Positions 8,822-18,357 of a stretch of DNA of 64,000 bases are shown in pieces. The translations under genes and the position numbers were made by a program. Positions within the stretch are counted from its first letter, which is position 1. Each line of letters begins with the position of its first letter. This stretch comes from UBA12481 sp942493265 (GTDB taxonomy: Bacteria; Bacteroidota; Bacteroidia; Bacteroidales; UBA12481), in assembly GCA_942493265.1 (NCBI GenBank), contig OW818688.1, positions 1,922,001-1,986,000 of the forward strand, read 5' to 3'. The notes under the pieces were generated by a model that saw only the letters and a program-made list of their open reading frames with translations, made no database searches and was not told the origin of the DNA.

Positions 8822-10567
8822 TCAAGAGTACGTAGCTCCCTCAAATATAATGTTTTTATTTCCAATCCAGGGATAGTTTTGGCGATTATATTTCTGCATA
8901 ACCTCCAAAATGAGCGGGAGCTCCCTTTTCTTCTTCAGCTTGAGGGTAACGGTTTTATCAGCGATTTCAATGTCAGCCCCATTGAGAACAAATTTATCAT
9001 AGAGTGTTTGTGCAGTAAGATGTTCGTAGCGTTTCAGTTCCAGAGCAAAAATCCGATACAGATTGTGAGCGAGAATCGACACAGTAAGGTCAAAATCTAC
9101 TTTAATGACCATTGACGAGGAGACGAGGTTCAGGTGAAAGAAATCAATCTGCTCGGAAATCTTCTTTTCAACCAGCCACCGGCGGGCATATTTTCTAACT
9201 ATTTGTTCAACAGGCAAATCGATATCATTGGTAATGATAACCGCAGGCTTGATTTTTCCATTTCCCGTGATGGTGATCTGGCGGATATCCTGATCATAGC
9301 CGGCGAGATAAACCATTTCATTGTACACACGTAAGGTTCTGTGCTTATTCCCGGCACATTCCACCTTGATATTTGCCCAGCCCTTTTCGGGCAGTTTGGC
9401 GATCCGCTCCAGGATCAGTTTTCCCCGGCGGCGGATGGTGATAAATTTGACTTTATTCTCGTCAAGCTTCCGAAGGTTCTCATAGTTGGTGAACTTGCTG
9501 TCAAAAATAACATACCGGAGTGTGTCATCCTTTTTTCTGGTACCGGCACGATAAAAGTCCAGGAACTCCATAACGGTATCACTTTCAGTTTTATGCAAAA
9601 CATTAGCGCTTCCATACTCGATCAATCCGGTGTCGGGATCATGGGCCAGTACGGCCAGCATGCTGCCGAGGGCCTTGCCGCGTTTCCCGGACCAATTGTT
9701 TTCCAGGTGACTATCATCGCCCCAGTAGGGAATAGTTGTAAAATCCAGATTAGCGGTATCTTCCAGTAAGCCAAATTTCAGCCATACCTGATGCAGCTGT
9801 TTCAGGAAAGCCAGGTTCATGCCAGGGGTAACACGATCGGAATACGAGGAGTACCAGGCTGTTTTCGGCAGCACATTCAGTCCGGCAAAGAGCCCCATTC
9901 CCCGGTCCATGCACCAAGTATCGTCGGAGGAATACCGGCGACGGTTGGCCAGCTTCAGCGCCAGAAAACAAAGAATAGACGAAGCCTTGCTAATGACGGA
10001 TGTGCCGGGATAACCGGACTGTTCGATCACCTTATCTATCCCATAGCGTTTGAGGATCGGGGTAAACATCAGGATACCGGCATTGGAACTCTTGAAGGAT
10101 TCCGGTTCAAACTTCAGGGGGATTGATTTCTCTGCCTGTATCTGAACTTTGTCCAACTGCTGCTTCACCAGCTTGGTTCGTCTTGGCAAACGCGCAAATC
10201 CTTCAGCATGAATGATGTTGTAAATATTCTTCTCCGACAGGCAGTGGCCCAAGCCGTCGAGGGCAACCTTGATATCGGGTACCGAGTAATACTTCTTTCG
10301 CATCTCGATGATCACCGATTTAGCTCCGGTTGCCTCCTGAGAGATCCTACGTCCGGGAGTGCTCTCCACGAAGAAGAAACGACCCGTTGGATCGACATTC
10401 AGCCTGGCCCGAAAAGCAGATACGAGGGAAGTAGCAGCCCGGTAGGTATACCCGAATCGATCGGCCACCTCCTGAGCGGAAGCGCCTTCAAGATAATACA
10501 TCCGTAATGCTTCGTATTGCTTCTGTGCCACGGTTTTAGGCTCCTGAAAGAAAGTTGCTGGGTCCAT
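8822..10567 (-). CDS. DDE transposase, IS1634/IS4-like
   Basis: The 581-aa protein has an N-terminal helix-turn-helix (YYLEGASAQEVADRFGYT, residues about 27-45) and an RNase H-like DDE core. Acidic residues sit at NLDFTTIPYWGDD (first D), VIFDSKFTNYENL (second D) and YARRWLVEKKISEQIDFF, which matches the Y-(2)-R-(3)-E signature with the catalytic E. The insertion between the second D and the E is beta-strand rich, as in IS4-type enzymes. The frame is intact and of full family length, so the element may still be active. The promoter displaced at 10862-10901 points into this gene. Confidence 0.88.
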   Translation of the reverse strand: MDPATFFQEPKTVAQKQYEALRMYYLEGASAQEVADRFGYTYRAATSLVSAFRARLNVDPTGRFFFVESTPGRRISQEATGAKSVIIEMRKKYYSVPDIKVALDGLGHCLSEKNIYNIIHAEGFARLPRRTKLVKQQLDKVQIQAEKSIPLKFEPESFKSSNAGILMFTPILKRYGIDKVIEQSGYPGTSVISKASSILCFLALKLANRRRYSSDDTWCMDRGMGLFAGLNVLPKTAWYSSYSDRVTPGMNLAFLKQLHQVWLKFGLLEDTANLDFTTIPYWGDDSHLENNWSGKRGKALGSMLAVLAHDPDTGLIEYGSANVLHKTESDTVMEFLDFYRAGTRKKDDTLRYVIFDSKFTNYENLRKLDENKVKFITIRRRGKLILERIAKLPEKGWANIKVECAGNKHRTLRVYNEMVYLAGYDQDIRQITITGNGKIKPAVIITNDIDLPVEQIVRKYARRWLVEKKISEQIDFFHLNLVSSSMVIKVDFDLTVSILAHNLYRIFALELKRYEHLTAQTLYDKFVLNGADIEIADKTVTLKLKKKRELPLILEVMQKYNRQNYPWIGNKNIIFEGATYS

Positions 10568-11013
10568 TATTCTGTTTATTATTACCGTGATAAAGATATT
10601 TTATTATCACAATATGATAACAGAAAACGGCATGAATTTACCAACACAATGATTGATTGTTGTTTATAACTTTACAAAATAAAGACACGATCAAATTAAA
10701 TGATAACTTAAAATTAGTATTAAATTAATATTGCCGTATCTCCAATTTTAGACTTGCCCTCGACGGTGTCGTAATTACCACAATGTCAGACTCTAACAGA
10801 GAGATTTTCGAAAACAGAAAAGCGGGGAATACGGTGGGTTAAGACTATGAAAATCTATGATAAAAGGTAATGAAGAAAATTGAGACCACCAAATCGTCTT
10901 TTTGGATGATCCGTTCGATAAAAATCGGGCTATATGAATTTACCGTCTTATTGAACGGATGGATGGTCTTCTGGGTTTCATCCGGGCATGGAAGTGCAGA
11001 GGTTTATTGTCCT
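10568..11013. other. IS upstream region, right end and displaced promoter
   Basis: A 446-bp gap without a gene. 10568-10859 is IS leader with the palindrome TTATCA-caata-TGATAA at 10604-10620, close to the transposase start and so a possible operator. 10848-10859 is the right terminal repeat and 10860-10864 the ATAAA target duplication. 10862-10901 is the displaced promoter. 10909-10921 and 10948-10960 form an inverted repeat (12 of 13 bp). Confidence 0.65.
10860..10901 (-). promoter_or_regulatory. Shared promoter element, copy 2 (displaced from the 7025 gene)
   Basis: On the minus strand TTTGGTGG (TTTG 10890-10893) precedes TACCTTTT (10862-10869) by 28 bp, as in the copies at 4064 and 20995. 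Joined to 7071-7090 it forms the original leader of the AraC/TPR gene. After the insertion it reads into the transposon, toward the transposase start at 10567. Confidence 0.7.
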
Positions 11014-11493
11014 TTAGATGGATAATATTTTATTCAACTCTGTTTCATAATCAAACTGCAAATCCTCATGTAAGGATTTTATAATTTTTTTGATCGCCTC
11101 TATCTGACGTTTGTAAATATTATTAAGCACTAGGCTTTCCTTTATAGATGGCTTCATTTTTTTTAATTCGCGACAAAAACAAAGCAATAATTCCACCTCT
11201 GTTTCTTTTTTCTTTGAATACTGGATATACTTCTTAATCGTGCGCAATATTTTACGTACACTTTTTGTGATAAAATAATTATTCCGTTTGTTTATCTGCT
11301 TAAATAGTTGCTCAATCTCTCCTTTCACACTTTCTACAAAAGCCGGTTCATCGTAGGCTTCATACAAGAGGTAAGTCAGTAATTCTTTATTCTCCTTTTT
11401 GAATTTTGATAAGTGCAAACAAAGTTCCAGCAGTTCACCTTTTGAGCGATTGCTTAATTCTGATTTGAGTTCTTTTATTGAGGCTGCTTTCAC
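11014..11493 (-). CDS. Conserved hypothetical helical protein
   Basis: A 159-aa, Lys/Glu-rich, nearly all-helical cytoplasmic protein with no signal peptide. The start is a GTG at 11493; no ATG lies nearby, and the beginning KAASIKELKSELSNRSK fits the N-terminus I recall for an uncharacterised Bacteroidota family (ELKxEL ... ELLELCLHLSKFKKENKELLTYLL). No enzymatic or DNA-binding motif is seen. It is a single gene between the transposon flank and a propeller gene transcribed in the same direction. Function unknown. Confidence 0.65.
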   Translation of the reverse strand: MKAASIKELKSELSNRSKGELLELCLHLSKFKKENKELLTYLLYEAYDEPAFVESVKGEIEQLFKQINKRNNYFITKSVRKILRTIKKYIQYSKKKETEVELLLCFCRELKKMKPSIKESLVLNNIYKRQIEAIKKIIKSLHEDLQFDYETELNKILSI

Positions 11494-11541
11494 CCGGATG
11501 TTAGTTAATCAGGAAATAAAAGTATGATTAATTTTAACGAA

Positions 11542-12678
11542 CTACCACACAATCATGAGTACCGGGTTGCCATAATCGGCTAATTTCAAGTACAGATCGA
11601 GGTCGTAACTTCCCTTTTTCACCATGCCGGATTCAGGGAAAACCCAATCAATATAGTGGATTAAATCCTCCTGTTGCCTCAGTAATTGAACCGCGGAACC
11701 ATTGGTAAAAGTTATCCTGGGGAAAAATTCGGGACCTTTATCCAGATCATTAATTAATCCGAAATAAATAGTCTTTAATCGAGAAGTTCCAATACCTGAT
11801 TTTTTATCAAACAATACGACGCTGTTGTGCTGTTTTACGATTCCTTGTAAGACTATTTTATCCTTGTATTCGTAATATTGAACAAACTGATATTTTTCAC
11901 CTGAAACAAGCAGCTCTTCATTTGCATTGGAAAGCATATCCTTTTGATTTACATGATCTTTCCTGTGGTTGAAGACACATCTGACAGATGCTTCACCTTT
12001 ATTATTGATGGTATATACCGTATCAATAAAAGGGTCAAAATAATAATAACCTTCAGCACAACGGCCACAACTATACCCTGGCCGGTAAGGTAGTTTTGAG
12101 TAATCCAATGAAGTTTTCAAACTAACTAAAGGGTTTTTTCCATCCCTGTCAATGGTTGCAATAACACTGCCTTTTGAAACCACATAGTCCAAAACAAGCA
12201 GAATTTTATCATCCGAAAGCCAGCGCCCTGTTGAGAAACCGTAATAGTCGAATCTGTTGATCAATTCACCCTTTTTGGAATATATTTCAATAGTAACACC
12301 ATTTTTAAGCACTAAAATCTCACCCCTTGAATTGATATTAAGGCCATTTATTGATAGAAATTCGTTCGGACCTTTTCCTTTTGTCAGCATATCCCCGAGA
12401 AAATTTCCCTTACGATCGAATTTCATCACCTTTCCAACAGTCTCGTCTGCCACCAGAATCCAATCATCCGAAACGGTATAACGATCTATTTTCTTAATAA
12501 ACGAGCCCGGTTTGGCCTCCAATGGAACATACTGAACATTGCCGGCAATTGAGGAGAGTTTGCATTCACCAGATGTTTCAAGTGCTTTCGCAAGATCAAG
12601 CCTTATCGGAGGTTGAGTTTGGCCTGATAACAATTGGATGGGTAGGCAGAGTAGTAAGAATGAAATCTTAATAGTCAT
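11542..12678 (-). CDS. Secreted 6-bladed beta-propeller protein
   Basis: The start is set at ATG 12678 because it gives a standard signal peptide (ISFLLLCLPIQLLSGQ); the longest frame begins at a GTG and adds residues without signal character, and ATG 12696 is also possible. The 378-aa product matches the Bacteroidota 6-bladed propeller family: VQYVPLEAKPGSFIKKID near the N-terminus, then IxVADETVGKVMKFDRKGNFL and the typical KGKGPNEFLSI hinge. These proteins are surface or periplasmic and may bind ligands; none is known for this one. It resembles 48572-49801. Confidence 0.75.
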   Translation of the reverse strand: MTIKISFLLLCLPIQLLSGQTQPPIRLDLAKALETSGECKLSSIAGNVQYVPLEAKPGSFIKKIDRYTVSDDWILVADETVGKVMKFDRKGNFLGDMLTKGKGPNEFLSINGLNINSRGEILVLKNGVTIEIYSKKGELINRFDYYGFSTGRWLSDDKILLVLDYVVSKGSVIATIDRDGKNPLVSLKTSLDYSKLPYRPGYSCGRCAEGYYYFDPFIDTVYTINNKGEASVRCVFNHRKDHVNQKDMLSNANEELLVSGEKYQFVQYYEYKDKIVLQGIVKQHNSVVLFDKKSGIGTSRLKTIYFGLINDLDKGPEFFPRITFTNGSAVQLLRQQEDLIHYIDWVFPESGMVKKGSYDLDLYLKLADYGNPVLMIVW

Positions 12679-12899
12679 TTGGAGATTGTTTATCATGTGA
12701 ATAAAGGTAGGAGAAAATGTTCCCAATCGCACTTAACCTCAACTTTGAATTCCCACATTGCCTTTTTCCTCACGGATACCGGATCCAGCGGACTGAGTAT
12801 CCTTCACTTCTTGAATTTGTGAGTTCCCATTTGAAATTGAGGCGATTGATACGAAGATTGATTGCTACATTTACAATCAAAATATTAAAACAGGTATAA

Positions 12900-14036
12900 A
12901 TGAAGAACCTTATATCGATAGCCCTGCTGATATTTATGCTCGCGTCCTGCGATCCTATGTCGATAAAAGAATATCGGATGGAACCCTATTCAGGGGCCCT
13001 GGCCTGGGAGCAGATAACCAGCAAAGCGGCATGGAGCAACAGGTACGATCATGCTGCGGTTGCTTTCAAAGGGAAGATCTGGATTTTCGGCGGTTATGAC
13101 AGCGGTCGGTTGCGGGGCGACACCTATCTCGAAGATATATGGAGTTCAGCGAACGGAAAGGACTGGGTAATGGTGACGGATTCAGCACCCTGGAAGGGAA
13201 GGCGCGGTCATACCGTTACCGTTTTCGACGATGGAACGGGTGAGGCACTCTATCTGATTGGAGGGTTCGAGGTGGATGAGAAAACCGGGTACCGCCAGTA
13301 CACAAACGATTGCTGGCGATCGGCCGATGGAAGTGCCTGGACCCGGATCAAAGAACGCACCCAGGCTGACCGTGTTATAACTGGGGATTTCATGCCGAGA
13401 TTCAACCATGCGTGTGTAGCAGCACGACAGGGCGGAATTAATTACCTCTACCTCATTGGTGGTTCAACCATGCTCGAGGGTACCGAAGGCGGGTATTCCT
13501 GTATCTATTTTCATGACGTGTGGCGTTCGCAGAATGGTATCAGCTGGGTTAAGCTTGATAACAATGATTTTGGCATGCGGAGTGAACTGGCGGCCTGTGC
13601 CGATCCCAATTCCGGCCGATTATATATACATGGAGGGATCTTTGGCGTTACATTCGATAATGAGGACCTGTTCAACCAGCCCGGAGAGTTTTATTACCAT
13701 GTCTGGTACTCCGATGATGGCACCAGCTGGCAACCGGATGAATCCTTTTCGACACTGAGGGCTGGTCATACCTTGATGAATTACGGCCAGTCACTCTGGC
13801 TTTTCCCGGGCAAGGAGGACAGTTACCGGGAAATACGCTATGCCGAAGACAGTCTGTATTATACTTACCGCAAGGCGGCGGATCAGGTATGGGCCCTTGA
13901 TTCAAAGGGTTCTGCATTCAGTGGCAGGCATTCCTACGCAGCCGTTGATTTTATGAATGCCCTGTGGATACTCGGCGGTGAAACTGCTGATAACGGCCCG
14001 AACAACGATGTTTGGCGCGGAACACTTCACAACTGA
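12900..14036 (+). CDS. Kelch-like beta-propeller lipoprotein
   Basis: The 378-aa protein has a lipobox (LIFMLASC, Cys about 17). At least five repeated blades follow, each with a hydrophobic strand and a Gly pair: KIWIFGGYDSG, ALYLIGGFEV, YLYLIGGSTM, RLYIHGGIFG, ALWILGGE. Each is followed by a variation of DxWRSxDGxxW. This is the kelch/galactose-oxidase propeller pattern. No catalytic Tyr-Cys signature is evident, so a binding role on the cell surface is more likely than oxidase activity. The next gene starts 27 bp downstream and is probably co-transcribed. Confidence 0.8.
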   Translation: MKNLISIALLIFMLASCDPMSIKEYRMEPYSGALAWEQITSKAAWSNRYDHAAVAFKGKIWIFGGYDSGRLRGDTYLEDIWSSANGKDWVMVTDSAPWKGRRGHTVTVFDDGTGEALYLIGGFEVDEKTGYRQYTNDCWRSADGSAWTRIKERTQADRVITGDFMPRFNHACVAARQGGINYLYLIGGSTMLEGTEGGYSCIYFHDVWRSQNGISWVKLDNNDFGMRSELAACADPNSGRLYIHGGIFGVTFDNEDLFNQPGEFYYHVWYSDDGTSWQPDESFSTLRAGHTLMNYGQSLWLFPGKEDSYREIRYAEDSLYYTYRKAADQVWALDSKGSAFSGRHSYAAVDFMNALWILGGETADNGPNNDVWRGTLHN

Positions 14037-14062
14037 TCAGACCCGATTAAAAAATCAGAATA

Positions 14063-15031
14063 ATGAAAAAATATTTTTTGCTGATAATTTGTATTCTTGG
14101 TGCCACAGCGGTTATTGCCCAGGATTCAACCTTCCTGATTCCCCTGAAAACCTGGAACCTAAAGATTATCGGTCTTGACCATTTGTACAGGACCTATCTG
14201 GCCGATCCGTTGGGTAACCGTTTTGAAGCCGGGCCGCAGTTTTTTTCGTATGGAGATTATGATTACACCGATGAAATCAACCAGGGAGGAAAGTACATGG
14301 GACATCTCACTGTATTCCCGGCAGCCAGGATTTCAGTATTTCAGTTCCGGCCAAAGAGCAATCCCAAGCTGGGAATTGAAGCGGAGGTGGGCGTGATGAC
14401 CCCGTGCCATATGCGTGGAGGCAACAATGATTTCATCGGGCTCGACGGGGTATACTATTTAGCTGTGGCTGCCAATCCGGCGGAATGGCTGTCGCTGCGA
14501 TTCTCGAAGCATCATATCTGCACGCATATCGGGGATGAATTCCCCAAGCGCACCACAACTTCCGTCACCGACCGTGACCCGATGTTTAAGCAGGGCCCCG
14601 TTCAGGATGATTTAAGATGGGCGGTGTCGGTACGTCCGCTCTGGTTCCTTCATCGGCCAAATCTTGATATTGTGAGGGTTTATGGAGAGGTCGGCTATTT
14701 TGATCCCGGTTCTGATTTTCTCGGACCCAGAAAATCCTGGCCCAATCAGTATGCGTATATGAATTACATGGCTGGCGCCGAACTGGAGTACTACTTCGCT
14801 TATAAATTGAAATGGATCGGTGGGGTATTTGCCGCCGGGAATATCAGCTCTTACCAGATGAATGGCTTCGCGAAAAACATCAATATAACGGCAGGATACA
14901 TACTCCCACAGGATCGGAACCAGCTGCGCTTCCGTCTTGGTGTTCAATTTTATAACGGACGCAGCCTGGTGAATGAATTCTACAACCGGAGGGAGCGTTT
15001 CGTTGCGATATTCATGGCATTTGATGTTTAA
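14063..15031 (+). CDS. DUF1207-like outer-membrane protein
   Basis: The 322-aa product has a signal peptide (FLLIICILGATAVIAQ) and a body rich in alternating aromatic beta-strands, ending in an aromatic-hydrophobic strand (FVAIFMAFDV) as outer-membrane barrels do. YLADPLGNRFEAGPQF near the front and RFSKHHICTHIGDEF in the middle agree with DUF1207 proteins (ADPR.. and ..SSHLGDE). Function unknown. It probably forms an operon with the kelch lipoprotein gene upstream. Confidence 0.7.
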   Translation: MKKYFLLIICILGATAVIAQDSTFLIPLKTWNLKIIGLDHLYRTYLADPLGNRFEAGPQFFSYGDYDYTDEINQGGKYMGHLTVFPAARISVFQFRPKSNPKLGIEAEVGVMTPCHMRGGNNDFIGLDGVYYLAVAANPAEWLSLRFSKHHICTHIGDEFPKRTTTSVTDRDPMFKQGPVQDDLRWAVSVRPLWFLHRPNLDIVRVYGEVGYFDPGSDFLGPRKSWPNQYAYMNYMAGAELEYYFAYKLKWIGGVFAAGNISSYQMNGFAKNINITAGYILPQDRNQLRFRLGVQFYNGRSLVNEFYNRRERFVAIFMAFDV

Positions 15032-15046
15032 TCTGCGGGAAAATTG

Positions 15047-18000
15047 TCACTGAACGGTAAGCATCACCGGACCCAATAAACCACTCTCCCTCAGTGCCGC
15101 ATCTTTTGCCGGAGTGTTGATTACCCATGTTTTACGCTGGTTCTCAGGCTGACTGGCATCGAATACCAGGCGGTTAAACCAGGTACTGGTCACTTCCACC
15201 GATAATTTGTTGATTCCCGGTTTGACAGCCTCCGACAGTTCAAGCCGGTAGGGGGGAGTCCATAAGGTACGCAGCAGCTTGCCGTTAAGCGACACACTTG
15301 CAATCATTTCAACTTTACCCAGATCCAGGATAAACTGTTGCTTATTCTGGACCTCCCCGGCATCAAATGTTGCCGTATATATGGCAGTACCCGAGAATGC
15401 TTTGGCTTCCGGATTCATATCCAGATCTTTCCAGGCTTTTAATTCATTCATTGGTATTGAGGAGGGTGCTCCCCATCCTGAAGGAAACGACAAGGTCCAC
15501 GGACCGGAAAATTCAATGGTCACTGCTGGCTTTGCAGTCACCGGGGATTGAATGGCCATTTTGCCTTTTTTACTGAAAACAATAAAACAGGAACCCGCTC
15601 TGGGCAAATCAAAATGAATGGTCATCCGGCCGCCTTCCTGCTTAACCACGGTTGCGGGCCCAATCTCTCCGCTCACCGGATCCCATATTTCCGGATTGCT
15701 GCTGTTGGGAAAGCTTAGATCGCCCTGAAAACCAGTGCCGAAAGGAGCAGAAACATAATACCAATCGGCTCCGTCAACCTGACGGTGCAGCCACAAAGCA
15801 TCGTCGCCAATAACATCAGGAGTAAAATTGAGCTGACTCAAAGCCTCTGCAATTGTAAATCCCATCAGCACTTTCCCTTTTTCAATTATCCGGATTTTTT
15901 CTTTACCGGTTCCCCAGATTTCGTTCACCGCCCTGTCAAACCGTTGCTTAGCATCCCGGCCGCCCATCAGGGTTGCAATCCGAAGGGGTGCATTGCCGAT
16001 TACCGTTGCTCCCTGCTGCACCAGTCCGAGCAGCTTTTCAAGAGTCTCCGGTAACATCCGCTCGTTATCGGGCAACCAGATTACGCGGTAGCTGAGCCCT
16101 TCGGGAGTAACAATTTTCCCGTTGCTGACGGATAAACGGGTGAGTAAAACATCCGGATTGCAATAATCGTATTTATATCCTTTGGGGAATGGCGCTTCCT
16201 GGTCGGGTTTATGGTTGATTTCGTCTCCCAGGTACCAAAGAACATCCGAAACAGGTTTCCCGCGTTCAAAAAGATAGTTCAACCGTGCCAGGTAAGTGGT
16301 GAATTCAGGCATATACTTCCACCATGTTTGTCCACGCAGAAAGGGCGTTCCGATTCCGGCTCCACCGAAGGAAGTGCCAGGTGGCAACCAGTCGGTGCGG
16401 GGATTATGCGTATAGGTATGAAACACCAGATGGGTTACACCTTCAATAAAATTCAGGTTGGCCACTTCTTTCAGCATGCTAAGATGTTCATCCCAGGTAT
16501 TATTGAACGAGGTGAATGCCTCGGCCGAAATGCGGGGCTTCCCGTACAACCGGGCCGCTGAGGTGGTGGGTTTAATGGGCTTGAAATTGATCGCGCCGAC
16601 ATAAGAATCGGAATACGGATGCCAGAACTCGCACATCGGCACATCGGCATATTTGTAATACTCCATGATATCTGCCGGAAAAACATCACCGGCGGAGGTT
16701 TCATAAACCAGATCTAAACCATTTTCTTTTGCCAGATCTGACATTCCCCGGTAAAACCGGTTAACTAACAATTCGCCCGTGACAAACCGCCAGTCGCGTA
16801 AAAAACGGCTGGTGGTTTCCTGGTCGTTAATAACATATCCCATAACTGCCGGAAGCATTTTCCGTAACGGGTATCCGGCAATATTTCCAAATTCAGATTC
16901 CATTTTGTTAGTCCAGGTTTGCGTGTAACACTCCCAGCTATCCATTAACATGCCGTTTAAAAGTCCTCCGCTTAACGGACCGTCATTCAACCGGCCGATA
17001 TACCCGGCAAACTGAGCTTTTGGTCCCTCTACCGAGAGCTTGTCGCATTCCCAACCGGTTCCCTCAGCTGGTGCGGGTCCGTTTTTGCGCCCCACATTTA
17101 CATGGCCGATTCGAAGGATCGTCCAATTTCCTTCAGGAGCTTTCCAATTCAATTTCCCATCTTTATTCATGAAAGATGAGATATCCAGTACATCTTCTGA
17201 TCGGACATATGCCTCGGCCGATTGTTTGGGATGTTCACTTTGGCGGACAATGCTCCGTAAGGTCCACGCAGCTTCTGATTCCCAGTTGTTTTTGCGGGCA
17301 GCCGACAGTAACCGAAGCGATAGAAGGTTCATATCGTGCTGATTAACAATCTCGATGCGATAGGTTCTGGCTCCCTCAGTTTCATCACAAGCTAAAGAAA
17401 TCGGATGATCGGATTGCCAGGCGGCCATTGGCATCGGTGTATTAAGAATTTCCCGTGTGGCTCCTCCCGGGAGGATGGCCAGAACTTTAACCTGAACTCC
17501 CGGTGCAAAACACCAGGAATGGTTAAATCGCTGAACATCAGAAAATTCGATTGTACGAATGACCACTGGTTTCGAAAAAGTCACTTCCACCCAATGGGGG
17601 TTCTTTTGTGTAGACGGCTTCAACCTGAAATGGCCGATTGAATCACCGGCGAGAAACTCTTTCCAAGGGAGGGTCGTATCACTTTTTACCGATTGTGGTT
17701 TTAAAATCCCTCCATCATCGCCTCTGGGTGACGGGAATGCCAGCACGGCAATATCTTTATAATCACGCCAATCTTCCTCACCGGGTTGAGGGATCTGAAG
17801 GACTTCATCAATTTGACCACCAGTCACATCCTTCCGGCTCCAGACCAAGGTGCGCATGGCATTGGAGGGTTCAATCCATGGGCCTCCCGACATGGCCCAT
17901 CCCGGACAGTTTTGCATGGTAAATCGCAACCCTAAACGGCGACATTCATTGGCGGTATGTTTTACTGCATCATCCCATAGCGGACTCAGGCAGGCAATTT

Positions 18001-18322
18001 GCGGTTCAACACCGGGCCACCGCCCGCCAGTTTGTCCGTGGAATAGCTGGATACCTGATATACCGGCTTTTGCAATTGCTTCCAGGTCGGCAGTAATACC
18101 TGCTTTTGATACATTCCCGCCTATGAAATGAAACCATGTTTCGGGATGGTAAACTTTCGTGGGATTTTTAAATAATTCCGTATCCTGTTTTCCAAACGGA
18201 CGGTTAAGCTCAATGTTTGATGGCACTATACCCGGCTGTGCCACCGACAGGATACCGGAAAAAATCAATGGGAATTGCACCAGCAATAAAATAGACAGTT
18301 TCTTATGTTTTTTGATTTTCAT
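15047..18322 (-). CDS. GH106-like glycoside hydrolase (putative alpha-L-rhamnosidase)
   Basis: The 1091-aa secreted protein (N-terminal signal LLLVQFPLIFSGILSVAQ) matches the large GH106-type proteins. It has the opening HPETWFHFIGGNVSKAGI and the barrel strand LEAIAKAGISGIQLFHG, LRFTMQNCPGWAMSGGPW, and further acidic-residue segments such as LVYETSAGDVFPADIMEYY and RISAEAFTSFN. The C-terminal 150 residues look like a galactose-binding beta-sandwich (KVEMIASVSLNGK, WTPPYRLELS). Known relatives cleave rhamnose from pectic polymers; specificity here is inferred. No SusC/SusD pair lies beside it. Confidence 0.75.
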   Translation of the reverse strand: MKIKKHKKLSILLLVQFPLIFSGILSVAQPGIVPSNIELNRPFGKQDTELFKNPTKVYHPETWFHFIGGNVSKAGITADLEAIAKAGISGIQLFHGQTGGRWPGVEPQIACLSPLWDDAVKHTANECRRLGLRFTMQNCPGWAMSGGPWIEPSNAMRTLVWSRKDVTGGQIDEVLQIPQPGEEDWRDYKDIAVLAFPSPRGDDGGILKPQSVKSDTTLPWKEFLAGDSIGHFRLKPSTQKNPHWVEVTFSKPVVIRTIEFSDVQRFNHSWCFAPGVQVKVLAILPGGATREILNTPMPMAAWQSDHPISLACDETEGARTYRIEIVNQHDMNLLSLRLLSAARKNNWESEAAWTLRSIVRQSEHPKQSAEAYVRSEDVLDISSFMNKDGKLNWKAPEGNWTILRIGHVNVGRKNGPAPAEGTGWECDKLSVEGPKAQFAGYIGRLNDGPLSGGLLNGMLMDSWECYTQTWTNKMESEFGNIAGYPLRKMLPAVMGYVINDQETTSRFLRDWRFVTGELLVNRFYRGMSDLAKENGLDLVYETSAGDVFPADIMEYYKYADVPMCEFWHPYSDSYVGAINFKPIKPTTSAARLYGKPRISAEAFTSFNNTWDEHLSMLKEVANLNFIEGVTHLVFHTYTHNPRTDWLPPGTSFGGAGIGTPFLRGQTWWKYMPEFTTYLARLNYLFERGKPVSDVLWYLGDEINHKPDQEAPFPKGYKYDYCNPDVLLTRLSVSNGKIVTPEGLSYRVIWLPDNERMLPETLEKLLGLVQQGATVIGNAPLRIATLMGGRDAKQRFDRAVNEIWGTGKEKIRIIEKGKVLMGFTIAEALSQLNFTPDVIGDDALWLHRQVDGADWYYVSAPFGTGFQGDLSFPNSSNPEIWDPVSGEIGPATVVKQEGGRMTIHFDLPRAGSCFIVFSKKGKMAIQSPVTAKPAVTIEFSGPWTLSFPSGWGAPSSIPMNELKAWKDLDMNPEAKAFSGTAIYTATFDAGEVQNKQQFILDLGKVEMIASVSLNGKLLRTLWTPPYRLELSEAVKPGINKLSVEVTSTWFNRLVFDASQPENQRKTWVINTPAKDAALRESGLLGPVMLTVQ

Positions 18323-18357
18323 GTCAGAATTATGAATTTTGATGGAAGAACCATATG

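Larger units (their letters stand above)
7091..10859 (-). mobile_element. Composite-like IS1634/IS4-type transposon with two cargo genes
   Basis: Outer ends are CATAGATTTTCA (7091-7102) and its exact inverted complement (10848-10859), flanked on both sides by ATAAA. The transposase unit proper runs from a second inward copy of the left end (8789) to 10859. The leftmost 53 bp (7091-7143) repeat 8789-8841 at 46/53 identity and include the degenerate last codons of a transposase. Between the two left ends lie two A+T-rich genes (7143-8102, 8157-8555). The simplest reading is that a duplicated left end let the IS move neighbouring DNA as one 3.8-kb unit. Insertion of a simple IS followed by later rearrangement remains possible. 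Confidence 0.7.

Noticed and set aside
9134..10507. Plus-strand open frames inside the transposase gene
   Set aside because: All lie wholly opposite an intact DDE transposase and have no recognisable product.
15279..18131. Many plus-strand open frames in the GH106-like gene
   Set aside because: Shadow frames of a long G+C-balanced gene; no signal peptides or domains.
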